From: Spisula solida
Taxonomy: Eukaryota > Mollusca > Bivalvia > Venerida > Mactridae
DNA length: 64,000 nucleotides
Assembly: GCA_947247005.1 (NCBI GenBank)
Contig: OX365962.1
Coordinates: 8,839,201-8,903,200, forward strand
Direction of reading: 5' to 3'
The notes beneath the pieces are model-generated. The model worked only from the letters and a program-made list of their open reading frames with translations. It made no database searches and was not told the DNA's origin. How positions within the stretch are numbered: the stretch's first letter is position 1; each line of letters begins with the position of its first letter. Positions 11,000 to 24,024 of this stretch are shown in pieces. The translations under genes were made by a program, and so were the position numbers.

Positions 11000-12356
11000 T
11001 CACTCCAGTTCATACATTTTGACAACATTACTGTCTTCCAAGGTTACAAACAATGTGTTCATTCCCTGATGAAAACAAACTGACCGTGGCCATTGTAATC
11101 CATCTCCTTTCTTCACCAATACACCAACTTTCTTACCACATTCACTATGCTGTTCAACAGTGTTAGAAGAGGCACAAACTACAAACATATTACCTCTACC
11201 ATCAACACATACGCCATCTACATATTCTATGTCTTTAAATGAGGACAAATAGGTTCCGATCCAATCGCAACATATCACCCCGCCGTTCCAACCTCCGACA
11301 AACATTCTGCTACCACACTTATTGAAGGTAATACTTCTACCATGGTTGAACAGTTGATTCCCCGTATGATCTTGTGAAATCTTCTTTAGCTGGTTACCAG
11401 TCATATCATAAACATACAATGATTCATCATTATCTGTCACAAACAGCTTACTATCATTGAAGGCAATACCATGGCAAATGTGGGCCATTTTGATACGCCT
11501 TGTGGGAGTCATCTTATTATGAATTGAAACGAATTGGATCTGCATGACACACGCAACAGCAACTTCATGTTTACTGATACAGCATACGCAATTCGGTCCA
11601 CCAATTAAAGTGCAGTAGTCAACAACTGACATATTTTGTAAATCAATACGCTTTAATTTCTTATTTTTTGAATCTGTGACAAGTAGTTGGTTATCATGGG
11701 TCAGACAACATCCATAGGAAAGGCAGTCACTAGAATCATCAGAAAGTTTAATGTTAATATCTCTACTTCCTTTTATTTTGTAGAGGTCGTGTTTCTTCGT
11801 TCCACGTTGACCATGTTTCTTTATGTGACCAAGACCTTTAGCAGCTTTGATACTTTCCATTAATGCTTGATTCGGAACAAATGATATATGTATGTCTGCA
11901 GTCTGATGCAATTCTAGCTTGACCTTCTCTCTTTCAGCCTCCTTAATCTGTTCATCACCCAATTTGGAGCAAACGAACTTCTGGGCTCTATTTCCTTCTG
12001 ATTTACTTAGCTTGTGTTCTGTCGTTTTAAAGTCTTCACATATGTCTTCTGCAGTTTGCTTTTCTTGCAGAATTTCGTTTACAAGTTCTTTGTAGGCAGC
12101 TTCCACTTCTTGTTTTGACGACTCAGCAGCTTTACGAATTAAAGTTTCTATCGCCTTTTGAAAGGTTGTCACACTGTCCAGAGCTTCTTTCTTTGCTTTG
12201 TCCAATGTCTGAAGTTGTGTATCTTTAGATTTACACACTGCGTCCATCGACACCATCATGTCTTTTAGAAGACTGTGCGTCTGTTTGCAGTCAGACAATT
12301 TAAATATGGTGTCGATCATATCTGGTATGGAATGGATGTGGTTGGCTTCACAAGAC
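11000..12356 (-). CDS. TRIM-like gene, exon 2 (B-box 2 end, coiled coil, NHL-like)
   Basis: Acceptor at 12358-12357 (ATTTCAG). The exon encodes the final B-box 2 ligands, the coiled coil and the whole C-terminal propeller, and ends with YELE-stop. An unspliced propeller exon is typical of these genes. Confidence 0.9.
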
Positions 12357-14492
12357 CTGAAATATTACGATGAACAAGTCAATTAATAAGTGCAAGCAAA
12401 ACAAAAGTTCCTTACCAGTTTGAACTCACGACCTTTTAATATTTTTCCGGCCCCATAGCAAGCACAAAAATAGAAATTAGAAATAAACTAAAACGTGCAT
12501 ACTCTCTCCTTATTAGCCCCAACAAATCAAGTTTAATAAACCTAGTTATGACAGGATACATATTTATGCCGGACTGAAGGACGTTTCTACAGATGGACCG
12601 TTGGGTATTTCTTTGTTATAAATGAATGATGTCCGGTCCCTCACAAAACGCATTCATATTCCTCAATTGACTTAACCTCCAACCGAATGTAGCCTATTTA
12701 AATAGGGCTTAAATTTCCCCTCACTTATTGTAGCATTGCCGCTTGCCTCACTTATCCCAAATAGGTGTGTCCCTATATTTACAGTGTAATTACATAATCC
12801 TTATGAAGAAGGGATGGAGTGATATTTCACGAATAGTGTCAAAATATACCCCCACATACCATCCTCAATAGATGGCCCAGACAACATAAATTATGGCTAT
12901 TACTGATCTTTGAACTCGAAGATTTACATTGACCTTCGAGATATTGACAGAACTCTTTCGCATGACTTACACCGTCAGATAGTTGTGAACATTTGTGTCA
13001 TTCTATTATTCTAAAAATAACAGTTACGGACCAAATAATTTGTGGTGATCTTATATTGTGACATTTGCACCCTACATTTGATATTGACCTTCGAGATATT
13101 TAAGCGATCGTTGTCACAGAACACATCGTATTACAGCAGTCAACAAGTGTGCCAAATTAAATAATTATTTAAAAATCCCACAATAAATGACATATAAATG
13201 TGGCCCACAATGGTATTAAAGTCAAAAGCTAAGGGTGTTAGTCCTTAAAATCCGATTTCTCAAAAGTCCTGGCCCCAATTCCACGAAAAACCTCACATTA
13301 TTGCTCCCTCACATTATTGCTCAGCTGAGACTGCTATTTTGAATTTATTATATAACTACAATTATAGTTAGTGATGTATATGTGATTGCTACCAGAAACT
13401 GTTTATTTATCGCTAAATAATGATTAAGTAGGTTAATTTTGTATGAAATGCTCATGTAAATCCAACAGTAATGAACAATAAAGAACTTCGTACTGGAGCT
13501 TGTTATAACAGACTTAAGTTTTTACTTTAGATGTTTATTACTTTAAAGCACTATTTTCTGTAAAAATCGGACTTATTATGTATTGCTCTATTAAATTGGC
13601 ATCTAACTGGGATAAAACAATATACAAGTATACATTAAAGTCATTAAACCAACAAAATATGTTTTTAACATAGCAGTCTCAGCTGAGCAATAACTTAAGT
13701 TTTTTCGTGAAATTGGGGCCACTGTTCTCTGCACGAAATTGCACCATTTTCATCCAAAACTTGAAAAATCATCTACGGGAGGGGAACCCCTTCCCAATCT
13801 ACCCCAGTACGATACCACAAATAAGGACAACGTTGTGACATTCAAATCTTAAACTTTACGATACGATATATTTTCATAAGCTTAGTAGATTCATTTATAC
13901 CATACAGGTATACCCAAGGCTTTTGTGCGTAACATCAATTCCTGCCTGGCTAAGCCCCTGAAATTTATGAACCAAAATCTTTCAACGAATGTCACAGTCA
14001 CTGCCTGGAAAATATATTGGGACAGGCCAGCATACATACAACGGCTGGACCAACCAAGTGACTCCTATATATCCCTCCTATCTGTACTGTAAAAATGTAC
14101 ACTATGTTCTAAATTACGACCCTCTAATTTATAAATAAACTGACTTACTTGTGATCTGTAGCTATGCAAATATAACAACCAACAACCTCGTGACTTCCAC
14201 AATACATGTCCACCACCTTGGCTTTATGTATGCTGCATCGTTCTGTAGGAAGTTCCAACAGAATTGATTGGTTCCCGCTCGCTTGTTGTCCTTGACTGAC
14301 TTCCATCAAATTATGTTCGGTCAAAGTTGGAAATTTCTTGTGTGCGTCAGTACAGGGTTGACAACAATATCCACTACATTCTACACAATACTTCACAGCT
14401 TCTACTGTCTTGTTATCACGAGCACACGTTGTACAAACAAAATCAAATGTTTCCTCCGACATTTTCATCTGCGTTCGTCTTCCGTGAGCCAT
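11000..14492 (-). CDS. B-box / coiled-coil / NHL-like (TRIM-like, RING-less) protein
   Basis: Two coding exons, 14492-14149 and 12356-11000, join as CACAA|GTAAGT...TTCAG|GTCTT in phase to give 566 aa. The join completes the second B-box: Cys-x2-His, D-x-YC-x2-H, C-x2-C, then C and H supplied across the junction. Order: B-box-1-like zinc finger (about residues 14-60, six Cys and a His), B-box 2 (about 85-125), coiled coil (about 130-270), then repeated blades with LLVTDSKNKKLK-, LFVTDNDESLYVYD- and NMFVV-type strands that look like an NHL propeller. There is no RING, so E3 ligase activity is not expected by itself; family members usually act as cytoplasmic scaffolds or in innate immunity. Start chosen at the first ATG (14492); ATG at 14468 or 14462 is possible. 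Confidence 0.9.
13271..13720. mobile_element. MITE in the TRIM-like intron
   Basis: The ends GGCCCCAATTCCACGAAAAA and the reverse complement at 13700-13720 pair. A second internal pair of arms, TTATTGCTCAGCTGAGACTG and its complement near 13672-13692, follows. The remaining intron (12357-13270 and 13721-14148) shows no gene. Confidence 0.75.
14149..14492 (-). CDS. TRIM-like gene, exon 1 (start, B-box 1, most of B-box 2)
   Basis: Starts MAHGRRTQMKMSEE and ends ATDHK with the donor GTAAGT at 14148. The split codon AA|G gives Lys. The upstream region is occupied by the inverted-repeat element at 14556-15783, so the promoter may lie within transposon-derived sequence. Confidence 0.88.
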
Positions 14493-14555
14493 TTTCGACG
14501 TTTGACTTTGAACCCTACTTTCGTTTTCGGTGAAAAATGGAAATTCCCGGTTAGG

Positions 14556-15783
14556 GTTATTGGCAGGACTGATCTAACAAAAAAGTTTATTGGCAGGACT
14601 GAAAATCGGTCCTGCAAATAAACTACATGAATAAGGTTAATGGCAGGACTGATTATTGCAAGGATTAAAATAGGGATTATTAATGTAAGAATGTAAGAAA
14701 AAGAGTAGTATAGATCATCACATTTAAAATAAATGTATCGATAAGGCGTCTCCGAATACAAAATAGACTAAACATTATAATAAAATCGCTGTGGTACTCT
14801 GGACTGCTGCCTTTAACTCCATTATTTTGTACGGTCATGGCTTTAGTAACCTGAAGTCCTGGCTTTATCCCAAAATTTATTGAACTATAATATGATATAT
14901 TGGCTTTTGCACCCTGAAGTCCTGTCTTATCCCAGATATATATTGAACCGTTATATGATATAACGGCTTTTGTACCTTGAAGTCCTGCCTTTATCCCAGA
15001 TACATGATATATCATATGACAGTGCAATATATATCTAGGATAAAGGCATGTCTTCATGGTACAAACACCATTATATGATATTACAGTTCAATATATATCT
15101 GGGATAAATGCAGGACTTCAGTGTACAAATGCCATTATATCAGACAACAGTTCAATATATATTGGGATGAAGGCAGGACTTCAGGGTAAAAAGCCATATA
15201 TCATATTACAGTTCAATATATATTTGGGATAAAGGCAGAACTTCAGGATACAAAAGCCATTATATAATATGACGATTCAATATATATTTGGGTTAAAGGC
15301 AGGGCTTCAGGGTACACAAGCCTTTTATCATATTACAGCTCCATATATGCATTGCGGATAAAGGCAGGGCTCCTGAGTTCAAACGCCCTTATAAATATCA
15401 TGATACTGATAGTATCCCGAACTGTAAAATATACAAATAAATTTTTACAAATGTATTAGGCTTTGGAAACATTGATAGAAAGTTCACCTTAATGCACTAG
15501 ATCTAGCTACATATTCTGATCAGAAAGGATTTTTAGAAAAAATACAGTGCACGAAAATACTGTACACATTTTCAGATAAATATACGCCGTGTTGTCTCCA
15601 TTTTCTACTCTAAAAAAATTGGCTTTAAAAAATATTACCTTTATGCCTTATTGGGGTCCCGCAGTATATCCGAGTAGTTATACATTGTTAGTCATGTGAT
15701 GACATTCTTCGTTTTGATTGGAAGTTGTTGTTGTAGCGAATAATCAGTCCTGCCAGCGAGACTGTGAGGTCCTGTCAATAACT
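14556..15783. mobile_element. Inverted-repeat element enclosing a minisatellite
   Basis: GTTATTGGCAGGACTGAT at the left end is mirrored by GGTCCTGTCAATAACT at the right. Subterminal copies of GGCAGGACTGA face inward on both sides. No transposase frame. The core is an array that reverses orientation (next entry). From 15790 to 16420 I see nothing. Confidence 0.55.
14810..15385. repeat. Minisatellite with central orientation switch
   Basis: Unit of about 64 bp containing GGATAAAGGCAGGACTTCAG and CAATATATATCTGGGA. About three units on the left are in reverse orientation and about six on the right in forward orientation. They meet near 15010 at the palindrome ATGATATATCAT. Confidence 0.8.
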
Positions 15784-16424
15784 TTTACGGAAATTTAATT
15801 TCCCATTGGGGTAATGTATAACATTCATTTGAATACATAGACGTTACGTTTAAACTTTAAAGGTCGAATCAACGGTGATAAAGCCGTATTGCACATATTG
15901 ATAATGCAGTATACATATGCGTACCAATTCAAAATCAGTTGATCTCGAATAATAATTATCGACTGTATTTTATTTTATTAAAATCACTTCCGATCGCCTC
16001 TTCGCTTTTATCTCATTTTAGTAGTTACGCCCCTTTACATGATTAGGTCTATACATTTTGGCTATTTTCAAAAAAAAATAGCCCATTTGTAATAAGCGTC
16101 TGATATTTAGTGAAATTGAAAATGTTTACTTTGGTTATAAGGAAGGTTCTAATGTACTCCAACATTCTCAACCGTTTTAAATCATACCTTCGTGTGAAGT
16201 TTGTATTGTCAACAAATAACGTACGTGTTTGAACTGTAAATATCATCTACGAAACATCAAAACGTAGATTTCTCTTTATAGGTGAATATCACCTTGTATT
16301 TTTGCAGACATGTGGTCTTTGTTATAATGTCGTGTCGTGAATAATGGGATGGAAATAAACTACACATGTTTGCTGTCTCCTAGTGGCTGCTTTTTTATTT
16401 CTGACTCTTCGGCCTCGGAGACAG

Positions 16425-17390
16425 CCCTATATGTTTTCTCTGCAAAACGGACAATAAAGACATTGAACATTTTATCTTGAGATGTCCTTCCCTACATGCT
16501 ATAAGATTTACACCCCTTCACGCCCTCCAGCAGATGTGTGAGGAATGAAGACCAGGCAGTTAATGAAGACTCAAATCAGAGGGACACCTCTTACAGCTCA
16601 TTACATCTCCCTAGACCGTGGAAAAGCAAAACACATCGAGCGATTCAACCAAATTCTAGTGAGCTACCTCCACCGCCAGTGTTCTTTCAAGATAACGGGT
16701 AATGCCCTTAAGAACTGACAGACTTAAATACTGCCTATTTATACCGAGTTAAGATTACACAAGCAATAACGTGCCGTAAAAACTTGCAGTACAAAACATT
16801 GAAATACAATCTTATAATAAAAATGAGCATAATAAACTGCGCTGATGTCGTAAATAGTCATGTGGGTATTTTGGTAAAGGGGTATTTCTTCACTGTTGGA
16901 TTATGAAAAGTTTTGCGTGATATAACAATGGACGTGTTATTAAAGTTTGAAGTGCTAGTTTTCGACATATCATAAAACATATTATGGGACACACTGTATA
17001 TCACATCTTTAAGAAAGCATACCCCATTATACATGCTAAAAGCAAAAGTAGGAAGGTATCATGATACTTGTACTGATGGCTTGTAACAGAGATAGGCATA
17101 TTGTTTTAGGGCTACACTAGTAGATGGTCCGTTGTATGTCAGACTCTTGCGTGGGTGGCTATGCGCTGCCGCCGTTTCTGTTTGGCTTTGTTTGTTAAGT
17201 TGGGCATTGTGCCTTGTCTGTGTTTTATGTTTCATGTGCTTGGTTGGTTCAGTTCGGCATTGTGCCTTGTCTGTGTTTTATGTTTCATGTGCTCGGTTGG
17301 TTCAGTTGGGCATTGTGCCTTGTCTGTGTTTTATGTTTCATGTGCTCGGCTGGTTAAGTTGAGTGCTGCCTTCCCTGTCTGACTTAATAT
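16425..17390 (+). pseudogene. LINE C-terminus and 3' tail (family J)
   Basis: Translation from 16425 gives PICFLCKTDNKDIEHFILRC and ends QQMCEE-stop; the Cys-x2-Cys...His-x4-Cys spacing is that of zinc-knuckle ends of LINE polyproteins. The 3' part contains three tandem 56-57-bp repeats (about 17195-17370, core TTGTCTGTGTTTTATGTTTC) and ends with the family-J terminus. Upstream coding sequence is missing. Confidence 0.6.
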
Positions 17391-17926
17391 CATCTTTTTG
17401 GATGATTGTCTGTGCGCTTCAGTATTCAATTATTATAATAGTGGTATGTTATATACAATATAAATCCTTTATACAAATAATACAATTTCATGTGCGTAAC
17501 CTTCATTGATACCAACCGGCTAATCAACCGAAAATCACAAGTATAAAACTCAGTGAAGTGACACCTGTGTGGACATATCATGTGGTATGTAGCGTAACGT
17601 TTGGCTGACACGGTCAGACAATCTGTCAACTCAAAGTTGAAAACAACCGCGAACATTCTTTGACCAATTTTAACAAGATTTCAATGACGCTCAAGCCACA
17701 CAGTTTTTAAATATTTTTCTGAAAGAAACGTTACACATTTTGCCGTTACCTACTCAATGTTCCTTCCATTATCTAGAACAACCCAGTATATGGAATACTA
17801 TGCTTCGAGGCAAGATTGTACAATAACCGTTTCTGTACACGTGCTATGGAATATTTAGCGGGAAATCGATTACATGGTATAGTTATTACAAGGGTAGAAA
17901 ACAAGTAACGCACTATATTGTCATAT

Positions 17927-18093
17927 CACTGGCTTAGAATTAGAAGAATCAAAAACTGTCTGAAAACTACTCTTTACTTATGGAATAACAAGCTTTTTAA
18001 ACTTCAGCTTGGTCAACATGACTACTTCCAAGAAGCGCCTAGAGATGCAGATTTCTTATAAGGTCGTAAGTGACCTTCTAATTCTAAGCCAGC
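17927..18093. mobile_element. Foldback MITE, family K
   Basis: CACTGGCTTAGAATTAGAAG on the left pairs with CTTCTAATTCTAAGCCAG on the right. Other copies are near 5095, 31990 and 62618. Confidence 0.75.
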
Positions 18094-18180
18094 GATATGT
18101 TATTACCATTGCCTGAGTGAACAAAATGTAGGCTGGTCTATTAAATGAGTACTGTATATTATACACATCGATATTTACCT

Positions 18181-18264
18181 CAGGAACTTGCATAATTTAA
18201 AAATAAATCAGAAAAAAATGAAAAAAAACCTATTTTTTCATTTTTTAAATTATGCAAGTTCCTG
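18181..18264. repeat. Perfect short hairpin
   Basis: CAGGAACTTGCATAATTTAA pairs with TTAAATTATGCAAGTTCCTG; the loop is A/T-rich. Arms are about 30 bp. Confidence 0.85.
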
Positions 18265-18347
18265 TCGTATTTACAAACATGTATTTCAATTTATAGGTTG
18301 TAATACTATAAAACATAAACACAAAGTACTGATTTTGATATTTTACT

Positions 18348-18537
18348 CAGTGCAGATACAATAAAACATAATTTACTCAGTGCAGATACAGTGCTTTTAC
18401 TCAGTGCAGATACAGTGCTTTTACTCAGTGCAGATACAGTGCTTTTACTCAGTGCAGATACAGTGTTTTTACTCAGTGCAGATACAGTGTTTTTACTCAT
18501 TGCAGATACAGTGCTTTTACTCAGTGCAGATACAATG
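18348..18537. repeat. 24-bp tandem repeat
   Basis: About eight copies of AGTGCAGATACAGTGCTTTT plus ACTC. Being a multiple of three, it keeps repetitive frames open on both strands (STVSALSK repeats); I do not regard these as genes. From 18540 to 18838 the sequence is A/T-rich without further features. Confidence 0.9.
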
Positions 18538-18838
18538 AAACAGAACAATATCAGAGAGAAAAAGATAAGAAGAAATAATAGCATTCACGAAAAATAAAGT
18601 TGATAAGCACATTGAAAAATAGATTTTTTTAAATAGATTTTATATATATATATATTTTGTTTATTATGTTTCCTTTTATTATGTTTTTGTCTCATTTTTT
18701 CTTCAAAATAGTCCCTCATTAAATGCAGTTACTATATATGTGCATTATTTTATTTATGTTTCTTTATATCTACATTGTCATAACGTATTATATATATCTA
18801 TATTGATAATGTATGTACATATAGTGTAACTGTATGTA

Positions 18839-19098
18839 CACTCAACCACTTTTCTAATTGGTCACTTTTCAAACCCCAAGTACGTTTAACTGTGATCATA
18901 ATGTTTGATGATAGTTTGCACGCGTACGTTAAATGTATTGACTCAACACCTGCAACATTAAAAAATCAAAACCACGTGCCAAAGTATACATGGTCAGTCA
19001 TGCGATCAATTTTGCATTCTTGCCACGTTTTTGGATGCATGAGGAAGGAAATTTGTATTTCGGGTTTGAAAGTGACCAATTAGAAAAGTGGTTGAGTG
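18839..19098. mobile_element. Foldback MITE, family G (copy 2)
   Basis: CACTCAACCACTTTTCTAAT and its reverse complement close the element. Same internal GTTTAACTGTGATCATA as the copy at 3198. Confidence 0.85.
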
Positions 19099-19139
19099 TA
19101 TATCGGGAATAAAAAGTAAAATCACAAAACAATAAAACA

Positions 19140-19290
19140 GATTAGTCTCATCACATGAACATCATAATTAGCCTAATCACATGAGTACCAAGATCATCCT
19201 CATCACATGAGAATCATTATCAGCCACATCACATGAGTACCAATATCAACAACATCACATGACTACCAAGATCAGCAACACCACATGGAC
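19140..19290. repeat. ~31-bp tandem repeat with CACATGA core
   Basis: Five to six diverged units of the type CATCACATGAGTACCAAGAT. From 19291 to 20474 I see no gene. A hAT-like end CAGGGGCGTAGCTAG occurs at 19579 without a partner. Confidence 0.65.
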
Positions 19291-20803
19291 ACCAATCTGC
19301 ATAATTCTGCAAAACAAATACATGTTGTTTATGTAACTTAGAAGACAACATCCTACATTTTGATTGGTCGATGGAAATTCGCGACAACACATGACGTCAC
19401 GTCTGTTAAAGGTACAGTGTTAATGATTACACAATGTAGCATATTCCAGTGCAGATCGACGTTTTCATTGGTTCAGAATGAAGGTGATTAGAGACCGCAC
19501 TTATTAATTTTTAGCAATAATTGATCGGAATTACAAGGTCTTGGCTGCGTAACGATTTTACTCAATTGCTTGTATGGAAACAGGGGCGTAGCTAGAGGTA
19601 TTTGAATGTGTACGCAAGAAGGCTTGGGGTCTGGGGGCATGCTCCCCTGAAAAATTTTGTTCGCTAGAACGTCTCTGGTGCGTTATGGGGTGTTTTTGCA
19701 TCATATCTTTAACTTTATTTTTACTGATAAAACCAGGTTTTGTTTGTGTATAGAGCTTTTTAAAAGTGTTTCTAAGAAATGCTGAATATACTAAAGGATT
19801 ACCCCTGTTAGGGCTTAGGCATTAGTTTTTATTTCATTTTTATATGAATAAAGTTTCATGTTAGATACAGAAAATGCACAGGCATACGGTAGACCATCGT
19901 ACTTGTTAGAAGTTATCTCACAAAACTTTTATTTTTAATTCCCGAATTGACGAACAGACAACTTATAAACACGACTGGTGACTTTTATATTTCCTAAACA
20001 AAACAAACTATATCTTCACAGCTTTATTCAACGTTTCGACTTTTAATAAGTCTTCAACAGAAATAATCAGATAAAAAAATAAAATAAACAACGTCACGAG
20101 TATGTGACGTCATAACAAAACTTATAATGTGTTCTTAACTTCTTACACATGATAGACTGAACAAATCTTGTATTTGAGAAATGTTTTGCCGAGAAGCACA
20201 GCTGGTGTCTTGAAGACAAATGACAAAATTAGTTTTACCATTTATGTCTATTATCTGTCCCAAAACTTTTTCCCGATCAACCCGTAAATCCAAGAAATTC
20301 GGGTGGTTTTTTCACAAATGATCAATAATTGGAGACAGAATGTTACTTTATCTGTCGAAATGTTGTGCTAAAATCATATGAAAGTAAAATGTATGGAAGT
20401 CAAAATACTTATTTTGCAAGATTTTCTTCCCTTAGACAATAAAGCGTGTATTTATTGTTTACAATTCGTTATTTTGTAAACAAACCCACAGGAGGCTGTT
20501 TTCCGGCTTTTGTCTCGTTTTGTTTGTTCATGTAATGGTGTTTCCACCTTTGGGACTCAAATAAAGTGCTCGAAATCTATCATTCTGCAGATGGGTTACC
20601 AAGTTATGGAAATAACCGTACTATGCTTAATGAGGCTTTGATATGAGAGATCATGTTTGTATACAAAGTCATTCATATCACCAGCTAGTTCATGGTGAAT
20701 TGCAGGTTTTTATTGTTCATTCATCCAATAGATTGCTGGTGGGCATTTTGCATATGAATCTCTCCTATTCAGGGTTAACTAAAATACATTATTGTACCTA
20801 CAT

Positions 20804-20809
20804 TTTATT
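20804..20809 (-). promoter_or_regulatory. Poly(A) signal AATAAA (distal copy)
   Basis: AATAAA on the minus strand, about 20 nt after the stop codon at 20831-20829. The proximal copy has the same at 24409-24414. Confidence 0.6.
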
Positions 20810-20828
20810 CTGACTTCATTTCCCTATT

Positions 20829-23445
20829 TTAACCACCATCTCCCTCATTCTTGTACACGCATGACAACTTTCCTCTCGTATCCTGCAGGCACACGTACAA
20901 TGGGTCAAGATAGCAATCCTAAAATACCAAAACATGTTTCAATGCATTTTGTCTACTGTAAAAACATCAATTTTCGCGAGTAATTAAAGATTTCGCGGAT
21001 TGTGGTAAAATCGTCATTTGGTGGTTTCTTAAATTCGGGTATTTTAAAATACATGTATTGAAAGAAAATATTCTTGTTACGTATATTTTATGTTGGGGTC
21101 GTGGGTTCAAATCTCACCCACCAGGTCAGGGTTAATAAACGATTTTAATATTTTATAAATAATCAGAGACATTTCAATGTTTATATACACAATGTTATGT
21201 AAAACAGATGACTGGTCCGATTCAACGAGTTTTACAGTCCGGTTATTCACCGGGTGTGGGTTCATATACGATTTTGATATTTAATGGATAGTTACAGTCC
21301 CTGACATGCATAAATGCCAAGTGACGTGTCTGTCTGCGAGGCAAATAAGTAGTTGAAATTATCAGAAATCAAATGTTTAAAATAATACAATAAAATATAC
21401 AATGTTATGATATTGCACTGTTTGCAAACAAGTGACAAAGCTGAATAAACGGACTGTATAACACGTTGAATCACCTCAGTCACCCTGTTTACATAACATT
21501 GTGTATATTAACATTGCAATTTCTCTTATGAATTTAACATATATTGTATATATGAATATAAGGCTTGTTGCATGAGGTATTTAATTTTACTGTCATTTTA
21601 TCCGGGGGTTTTTGGCACTTCATTGTTAGTGACATACCTGATTAAAAGGGCTATACGTATACATAAGTTTATACACATGATTATTTTACAACTCAATGTT
21701 TTAAGAACTGAAATGGTGAGAAATTCAACTGATGTATTGTACTTACGTCAAGGGCATTCCTTCCATAACATAATTTATATGGGTGGTCCGTGCATATTAG
21801 ATGACATCCTGGATCGCCTTCGTCTGTACAAGTACACTTATTCCATGCACATACTTTATTTCCGCCACAGTCAGCCAGTTGCTAAAACAGACATATTTAG
21901 GACATTTAAACACTTTCAAATTTGTATGTATTTGAATGCGGCTAATATTCGAATGGAAGTATCTGTATCCGTATAGTTTCTTCGATGGTATCTCACTTAT
22001 GAGCAAAAGTCTTCGAAAGCGTGTGTGCGACTTGGTGTTATGAATGTTAGACAATAAAATGTGCATGTTTTAATAAAACGGTTATCGACGTCCAAATATG
22101 TTATAGTTCGGAAAAACTAATGAGTACTCACAACGAACAAGAATTTCTAAACCTCATGATCAGTTATATGTTTAAAATCAGATTATCCTACAAAATGTAA
22201 CAATGTTACCTTTCAAGTTAGATATTTGTGGTTTTTGACACTTACAATTGGCACTTTTTGGTTACATATTTCCATGTTCTTGCCTCCCATCATCCCCTAT
22301 TCGTTTACTTGTATTCTTTTTGTTGACCACCATTAAAAATGATTTATGCAGCAGCTGGGTTAAAGGTGCTGCCTCACAGATCGGGTTAAACTTTTTGTAT
22401 GACGTAATTTTCCTACCTAACCAAGTATTTATATAATAGAAAGTCACTGGTGGTTGCTTTATGAAAGATTTATGGCATATAAGCAATTTAAATCACTCTT
22501 GATATTTGGCACTCAGTATTTTTTTGTTTGTTTCGCCGAGTTTCCTTCCAAAATGTTCAGTGAATTATGTAATTTACACATGATCAAACTGTAACTTCAA
22601 AAACTAAGGTCGAAACATTGTTTCGGAATTCGTTTTCATCGAATGGAAACAAATTTCAGGCAATTTAAGTGATAGTAGTGCTAATTCTTAAGGGTATTAA
22701 TACCCTATATAATTTTGGGTGTAAAAATGGTAAATAACTACATAATGCCGATGTTTCCTAAGTTATTTTTTATGTCAATGTGGTTGTTTATGGCATATAC
22801 AGGAAACTATAACAAAATTACATGAATAATTATATTTTACAGTGATTCTTATTTTTGTTTTAATTTTATTTTACAGTGATTCGTAAACTTTTAAGGACTT
22901 TTGGACACCTATAATCATGGCTTGCATCGGTTTAGTTTCATTTACATGTTCAGTTTTGTGTTGAACATTGATGCGAATTCTTGTGGTCTGTGATTTTCTT
23001 TTTGTGATATTTGGAGCCTTTCATGCTCGACTGTTTCTGATGAATTTTCCCTTCGCGGACCTACTTTTCGTTATCTCTATGCATGTTTATCTGGAATCGT
23101 TTATATAATGAGTGTGTTACCATGCATGTTTACAACTTCTAGAGACTCGTAATGTAGTATACTGTGTACCTCATATTTGCATTTTTTGTACATTTAACAC
23201 TACGAAAAATAATGATTTTGTAGTATCACATCTGTGTCTTTCCAAGCTGCAATTATTTTATTCGTTAAATAAATTCAATATGTAAACACTCATATATATA
23301 TCGTTAACTTCGTGGTAAAACAAATCGTATATAACTACCATACATACATGAGTCGGAAACAAATAAAATATATACTTACTGCCGAGCCTGCAGGGCAATT
23401 TTGGTAACGTTGAGTATGCGAACACACTAGCCCTACCATGACTAT
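20829..23445 (-). CDS. Cysteine-rich secreted protein gene, duplicated exons 2'-4' without exon 1
   Basis: Exons 23445-23380, 21881-21747 and 20918-20829 are identical to the proximal set and keep all splice sites, all in phase 0. No copy of the signal-peptide exon lies between 24080 and 23446, because the duplication starts inside intron 1. Alone this set would make no secreted product. It could be reached by splicing from exon 1 at 28193 or from exon 3 of the proximal copy, since every junction keeps the frame. Otherwise it is a promoterless partial duplicate. Confidence 0.75.
22360..22870. mobile_element. TTAA-type MITE, family F (distal copy)
   Basis: Begins TTAAAGGTGCTGCCTCACAG as at the right end of the 51063-52441 element, and runs through GGTATTAATACCC and GTGGTTGTTTATGGCATATA. 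The far end is degraded. Its duplicate is at 25965-26475. Confidence 0.7.
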
Positions 23446-23945
23446 CTGAAATTTAAGTTTAAAATTTGGTCGATAATTCCCTCAGATAGTTTTAAATTAC
23501 AGTTTTAGGTTTGATGGTATTTCAGCCTTATGGAGACAACGCAACACCAGACAACCCCATATATACATGCTGAACAAAACATCATGAAATGGAGCGATAC
23601 ACTTTATTACAACTAAGAATCAAACTTGCAAACATCCATCCTCAAGATGGACATTCTAACCACTCGCTCACTAAGGACTTATTACAGAGTTATAGAGCAT
23701 ACAGAGTAAAGCGGCATCTTTTCAAACTCATTTCTTCCATCAAATTCGCTGTTTTTATTAATTATCTAAAACAAGGTGATAATACTCCATCTTGTTTTAG
23801 TTACTTTATAAATTGTGATAATAATGTCAGATAGCTGCCAGATTAAATAATGTTTACACAACTGATACAACGAACCCGTACTTTTTACTTAATTTGTGAA
23901 ATTGAATTGGTTTCCCTTTTTGAATGTACACTCACTGCTTGAACT

Positions 23946-24024
23946 TAGTCTGGGTCCCGTTCCCCAATCTTACATTTCATTAGATTATTTACTGCGTATA
24001 TTGTAAAGATTGGGAACCAGACTA
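23946..24024. repeat. Small inverted-repeat element
   Basis: TAGTCTGGGTCCCGTTCCCC pairs loosely with GATTGGGAACCAGACTA; about 80 bp in all. The duplicate is at 27551-27629. Confidence 0.6.

Noticed and set aside
18306..18597. Repetitive STVSALSK / LLLSADTV proteins
   Set aside because: 24-bp tandem repeat read in two strands; no start context or homology.
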